Assembly: GCA_030295235.1 (NCBI GenBank)
Contig: AP026132.1
Location: 482,001-546,000 of the forward strand
DNA from: Fistulifera solaris
Taxonomy: Eukaryota > Bacillariophyta > Bacillariophyceae > Naviculales > Stauroneidaceae
Direction of reading: 5' to 3'
Length of the DNA stretch: 64,000 nucleotides
The notes beneath the pieces are model-generated. The model did no database searches. It saw only the letters and a program-made list of their open reading frames with translations, and was not told where the DNA came from. Positions 60,156-64,000 of this stretch are shown here, one piece after another. The stretch's first letter is position 1. The number at the start of each line of letters is the position of its first letter. The translations under genes were made by a program, and so were the position numbers.

Positions 60156-60496
60156 ATGATGCAACTTATTTCCTTCCTCCTTGCTCTTCTGATTGCGAAT
60201 GCTGCGGCATTCGCTCCGTTCGGCGTTGTTTCCGATCGCTCTCGGTACGTGTCGTTGCGTTCTCAGTCAGTCACGCTTTACCATGACTGACATCTTTTCG
60301 CTTGTGCAGAACAATCTGCTTTGCCAAGCACGCCAACGATAAGGGTGCGAAATGGGCCAAGTCCAAGCGTCCGAAAAAGTCCAGCCCGGCTGACATTAAC
60401 CGAAAGCCGGTCGTCTACGAATTGACGAGCATGGTGAAACCAGCGGAATTCACAATCTCCAGCGAACCCGCCACATCGGTCGCCAAGTCTGGTTAA
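60156..60496 (+). CDS. Small basic plastid-targeted protein, unrecognised
   Basis: Two exons (60156-60244, 60310-60496) joined by a 65-bp intron in phase, 91 aa in all. MMQLISFLLALLIANA is followed by AAFAPFG, a clear ASAFAP-type plastid cleavage motif. The mature part of about 70 residues is Lys-rich (KHANDKGAKWAKSKRPKKSS) and then has PADINRKPVVYEL. Size and charge are like a small plastid ribosomal protein or ribosome-associated factor, but no family is recognised. It is divergent from the plastid S1-domain gene 383 bp away, which fits a shared role in plastid translation (inference). Confidence 0.7.
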
Positions 60497-60569
60497 ATTG
60501 AATTAGTACTCTATTGAAACACGAGAAAAACACAATCGTTAACATGTTTGCGTATCCTGTGATTATAAG

Positions 60570-62120
60570 TTAATGGTTCTTGGCGCGCTCCAAAAGTTCC
60601 GGAATGTCTTGCGAAAAAACTTTGTCCATTTCTCGTACCAGTTTCTTGTCCAACTTGGGAAAGTCACTCAGATCCTTGATTTCGTACAAAGCTTGCCTCA
60701 TAGGCTCCAGCGCCGGGAAATCTCCTTTGGCAACCCGTACCGCCGCGCGGCCGCCAAAAACTCCGATTCGAGCCGTCCAATCAGTCTCTTTTGTTTCTCT
60801 CGTTTTCCCCATGTTAGAGGCAACTGTTTTCTCAAATAGTGAATAATATACGCGTGCACTTTCACACTGCGCGCCCGTTTCACCATTTCGTTAATTCGTC
60901 GCATCACGGCGTGTTGCGGCAGCATCATAATATCACGCAACAAATCCATTTCCTCTCGTTGCAAAAGTTCGGCCTGCTCGGTGCACTGTAACGGAGCATC
61001 CCAGAAGCTTCCCATGTAGACACGGCACACTTCCGGAGTATTCATTACCTTCCCCAACGACCACATGAGGGCTCCGTACACGCGCATGAGCTGTTGTGTC
61101 GAAATACTGTCGGCCTTGTTCAAAACAATCCGTATTTTATCCAGATGAGGGATCATGAGTTCCATGACCGATTTTAATTCATCCGAAATATCCAGCTTGT
61201 GCGCATCAAACATGACAATGATCAAGTCGGCACGTTCGGCAAACCATTTCATGACACCTTCGTAATCGTAATTTCGCGATCGCTGCTTCTGTCCCGAAAG
61301 AATGCCCGGAGTGTCAATAATGGTCACATTCCGCAACAGCGGCGCATCTAACTCGGCCGCTTCCATCCGCGACAAGAAGTTGTTTCCAAACGGATTCAAT
61401 CCGGTGAAAGGACGGTCGGCTTGGGAACAGAGTGCGGCACCGGGTATGATCTTGTCTTGGCCTCCCCACAATATGGCCGTAAAGCGATCCGTCGTCGGTT
61501 CGGGTCCCACACGAATGCCGGGAAAATCACGGCCCAGTAAATACTTGACAAAGGACGTTTTCCCCACACTGTATTGACCCAGCAACAAGATCAAGGGAGG
61601 GGCATCAAAGTCCGATGGCGACAGTGGAGGCGAATGGAAGTGACCGTAACGCGAAGCGAGTTCCAGAGGAAGAATCTTCTTTCGATACAATCGAGCCAGT
61701 CCTCTTAATATGAACTCTTTATCAAAGTTGGAAAGATCCATCGCTCCTGAATCTTGCTGCGTGTTGGATAAATCCTCTTGGCTTTCCCAATCCTCCTCTC
61801 TGTGTGTCGGTGGGTGCTGAAAGTCACGGGAGAAATCTTCTTGCGGAGGTAACGGCGGTGGCGGCATATTGTTGTTATTGTGATAGGAAGGAACATCCTC
61901 CCTCGTCGTACAGGGGTGGTGGGAGTTCGGGCGTGTCCGGAAACGACGGAGGTAGATCGGGCGGCGGATAATACTGACCATCCTGTGGATACGACGATCC
62001 TGCCCGTATTTGATGTATCCGATTCAGAAACGGAACGGCTGAACATGATTGGAGAAGAAGGACAGATGAAATGAGTAATCGACAGATGCCGCCCGTGTGT
62101 ATCGAGGATACTCTCTGCAT
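60570..62120 (-). CDS. EHD/dynamin-like membrane-remodelling GTPase with secretory leader
   Basis: EHD proteins bind ATP, assemble on membranes and tubulate them. Seen: GQYSVGKTSFVKYLLG (P-loop, about 61570), GPEPTTDRF (switch I), TIIDTPGILSGQKQR (DTPG), VLNKADSI (NKxD), then YMGSFWDAPL and a C-terminal helical part, DFPALEPMRQALYEIKDLSDFPKLD, matching EHD. No EH domain is present. The N-terminus (start 62120) has a signal-like stretch CRLLISSVLLLQSCSA and a Pro-rich region (YYPPPDLPPSFPDTPELPPP), unusual for EHD proteins, which are cytosolic. Two one-base shifts, near 61905 and in an A3 run near 60722, are probably errors. If the first is not, a shorter cytosolic form could start within 61870-61985. 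About 510 aa. Confidence 0.82.
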
Positions 62121-62548
62121 ATTACAAAGACTTCCCGTGGTTGCGTTCTTTTGCAGATCAATGACCTCTAGTTCTAGTCGAGGGTACGGATCGAAGAAAA
62201 AAGGTTCAAGACTTTCGTTATGAATTGCATGAGAAACTTTTTGTCGAAGTGCTGCTTCGTAAAAAATGCAATTAAATGGGTCCCCCTAAATCCAGTCACG
62301 AGTAAATCGAATTCCACGTGTCGTCCTTGGAAGAAGGGACATGAATAATGTGTCGCATCGCAGAAGTAGGCTACTTTAAAAACGATATAGAATAGGAACT
62401 ATATATTTTAGAGTTTTATCAACGGACATCCGGTACTCCCACCACAACGCGGTGCAAAACTGCAACAATAAAACATGCAACGCAGTTCATTTGCATCGAA
62501 TCATCCATCATCATCTCGACATTTTTACAACTAACTTGACCATTTTCG
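62121..62548. promoter_or_regulatory. Divergent promoter region of the EHD-like gene and SEC22
   Basis: 428 bp without a supported gene; A/T-rich around 62370-62420. Confidence 0.4.
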
Positions 62549-63365
62549 ATGCCTCCTCTTTTAACGCAAGTCGCCCGCACATCGGATTCGTTGCCACTAG
62601 TGGCGTGCACGACCGCCACACATACATTGCCGGTAACGAGTAAGCATCAACAAGATGCGCAGCAGCTCATGAAACGTATGACTACAGGGTCCGTGCCTGC
62701 GGTGCCTTTGTGCTACTGTTTCTTTTGAAACTCACATTCTTTCTTACAGATCTCCGAATAAAATGTCGATTGCTACCGGCAATTACTGCTTTTATTACAT
62801 GTCACGAGATAATCTCTGTTTCTTAACGTTGTGCGAGGAGAGTTTTCCGAAGCGTTCGGCGTTTTTGTATCTAGAAGAAATTGCGGATCTGATTTTGCAG
62901 GAAATGATTCGGGAATATGGGAATGATGTAAGTACTGCAAACGAACGGAAACCTTCATTGCCAGGCATAGGCACATACTCAAATTGCAGATTGCAGTGGC
63001 GAAATCAGGTTGACCAAGCGGCACGGCCCTTCCAATTCATTCACTATGATCCCATCATTCAACGAAAGCAACGCGAATACCGAGAACAGCGACCTCAAGC
63101 ACGATCGCAGTTGAACGAAGACTTGAATGAGATTCACAGCATCATGCGCAAAAACATTGACGAGATTCTAAATCGCGGGGAAAAATTGGATCAAGTCTCG
63201 AATATTAGCAACGACTTGCGCAGCAAATCGAAAGACTTTAAATGGGGAACCAAAAAGTTGACTTTGCAAGCGCGATTACAACAATACGGACCGATGGTGG
63301 TCGGTGCGACGCTCTTTTATTATTCTTTACGTCAAAATATTTCACATCGGATTTTGAGGCAGTAA
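62549..63365 (+). CDS. SEC22: SEC22-type R-SNARE
   Basis: ER-Golgi vesicle SNARE. Exon 1 starts MPPLLTQVARTSDSLPLVA and runs through KHQQDAQQLMKRMTTG; intron 62689-62749 joins it to SPNKMSIATGNYCFYY, the longin domain, with CFLTLCEESFPKRSAFLYLEEI. A second intron begins at 62928 (GTAAGT) and ends at 63008 or 62996; both keep the frame, and 63008 gives VDQAARPFQFIHYDPIIQ, the better match to SEC22 (SRPYSFIEFD). The SNARE helix follows (LNEDLNEIHSIMRKNIDEILNRGEKLD, with the central Arg in LNRGE) and a weakly hydrophobic C-terminal segment VVGATLFYYSLRQ, shorter than the usual membrane anchor. About 215 aa. Intact. Confidence 0.88.
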
Positions 63366-63544
63366 ACCATTTGTCTTATTCCGTGCTGCATCTTCAAGTC
63401 AGAGGTTTATAGGCTGCGTCTGAGAGGAACAAAATTTAGCGACTAATTTGAAAAGTGAACTGCAATATTGAGTAAGGAACGAGCCAAAGTTTGTCCTAAA
63501 ATATGTAAAAGAAGAGATACTTTAACCAATCGATTCTTATTCAT

Positions 63545-64000
63545 TCATTGCACTTCCAATGTCTTTGGTCTATGAAACTCAAGTATACGGTCCTCGTCGG
63601 ATTTTTCGCTGATCAGACGAGAAATATCGTAAGGAGCCAGATGGCTTATTTTTTCGTCGTTCAAATTTATGATATAATCGCCCACTTGCACTCGGCCAAA
63701 CAACGGTGACGTTGATTTAATGGCGTGTATAGCAGGCCCGGAACCGTCTTTGTCATCCAAAACGATACCTAGCTTCCCGGGAGGCACCAATACCTTGATT
63801 ATTTGCGTGTCTTGCTGATCATTCATACCGTCACCCAGAAACTTTTCAAAATCGAGCTCTTCGTCGTCGTCATACTGATCATCAAACGACTGGTCGTCTG
63901 CTAAAAGGGAACCACTCATGCCGATACTCATTTTCGTGTGTGGCGTTGCTTCCGTGAAGCAATCTTGTGCCGGGGCCTCCTCCTGATCAGGCTTGGTGAT
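63545..64000 (-). CDS. PDZ-domain protein, partial at the window edge
   Basis: The first ATG is at 63931 (MSIGMSGSLLADD), but the frame stays open to the right edge, so the gene probably continues beyond it. An acidic stretch (DDQYDDDEELDFEKFLGDG) is followed by a single PDZ-like domain: KVLVPPGKLGIVLDD (carboxylate-binding loop region, GKLGI in place of GLGF), GPAIHAIKSTSPLFGRVQVGDYIINLND and ISRLISEKSDEDRILEF. Such short PDZ proteins are numerous in diatoms; the partner is unknown. Tail to tail with SEC22, 179 bp apart. Confidence 0.65.
   Translation of the reverse strand: MTKPDQEEAPAQDCFTEATPHTKMSIGMSGSLLADDQSFDDQYDDDEELDFEKFLGDGMNDQQDTQIIKVLVPPGKLGIVLDDKDGSGPAIHAIKSTSPLFGRVQVGDYIINLNDEKISHLAPYDISRLISEKSDEDRILEFHRPKTLEVQ

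Noticed and set aside
1-64000. tRNA, rRNA, CRISPR or organelle genes
   Set aside because: No cloverleaf-like B-box context, rRNA core sequence or spaced direct repeats were recognised by eye; a tRNA scan would be decisive.

Overview
The window is nuclear DNA of a photosynthetic stramenopile, most likely a pennate diatom. Three things point there. Genes are interrupted by short GT-AG introns of about 56-124 bp. Plastid presequences carry ASAFAP-type cleavage motifs (SAFSPAP near 59700, AAFAP near 60215). A theta-type (LCIB-like) carbonic anhydrase has a twin-arginine thylakoid-lumen signal, and a Ty1/copia element of diatom type is present. No bacterial operons, rRNA, tRNA or CRISPR arrays were seen.

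Layout. 1-1093: partial gene with a basic tail. 1316-2987 (+) and 7369-8648 (-): two secreted prolyl 4-hydroxylases facing each other around a DDX11/CHL1 Fe-S helicase (3304-5958) and a heat-shock-factor gene (5994-7014). 8980-10568: actin-related protein 6. 10671-17275 (-): a very large NB-ARC/TPR (NLR-like STAND) protein with an acidic, tandemly repeated N-terminus. 17916-18537 (-): a MANF/CDNF homologue. 19136-23126: an AAA ATPase with an N-terminal membrane anchor. 23513-26035: two convergent coiled-coil genes. 26379-33173: a Ty1/copia element on the minus strand, inserted between the 5' ends of a coiled-coil gene and POP1 (33409-35363). 35477-36727 (-): multi-pass membrane protein. 37413-48161: giant VPS13-like lipid-transfer protein. 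48552-50124: GPR107/108-type seven-helix protein. 50209-51294 (-): theta carbonic anhydrase, divergent from a Rossmann-fold protein (51697-53222). 53331-53754 (-): TIM10, built from three tiny exons. 54157-58494: a second NB-ARC/TPR protein. 58600-59772 (-) and 60156-60496 (+): plastid-targeted S1-domain protein and a small plastid protein. 60570-62120 (-): EHD-like GTPase. 62549-63365: SEC22. 63545-64000 (-): partial PDZ protein.

Themes. Many genes serve the ER, Golgi or membrane contacts (two P4Hs, MANF, VPS13, GPR107-like, SEC22, EHD-like). Others serve the plastid (theta-CA, S1 protein, small plastid protein) or the nucleus (ARP6, DDX11, POP1, HSF). The two NB-ARC/TPR proteins are the most unusual.

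Data quality. About 15 conserved host genes are broken by single-base shifts, about 29 in all and mostly in short homopolymers. The two LTRs of the copia element differ only by one-base gaps. This looks like residual long-read indel error rather than wholesale gene decay, and all breaks reported here should be read with that in mind. Introns below were placed by eye from GT-AG sites and frame continuity.
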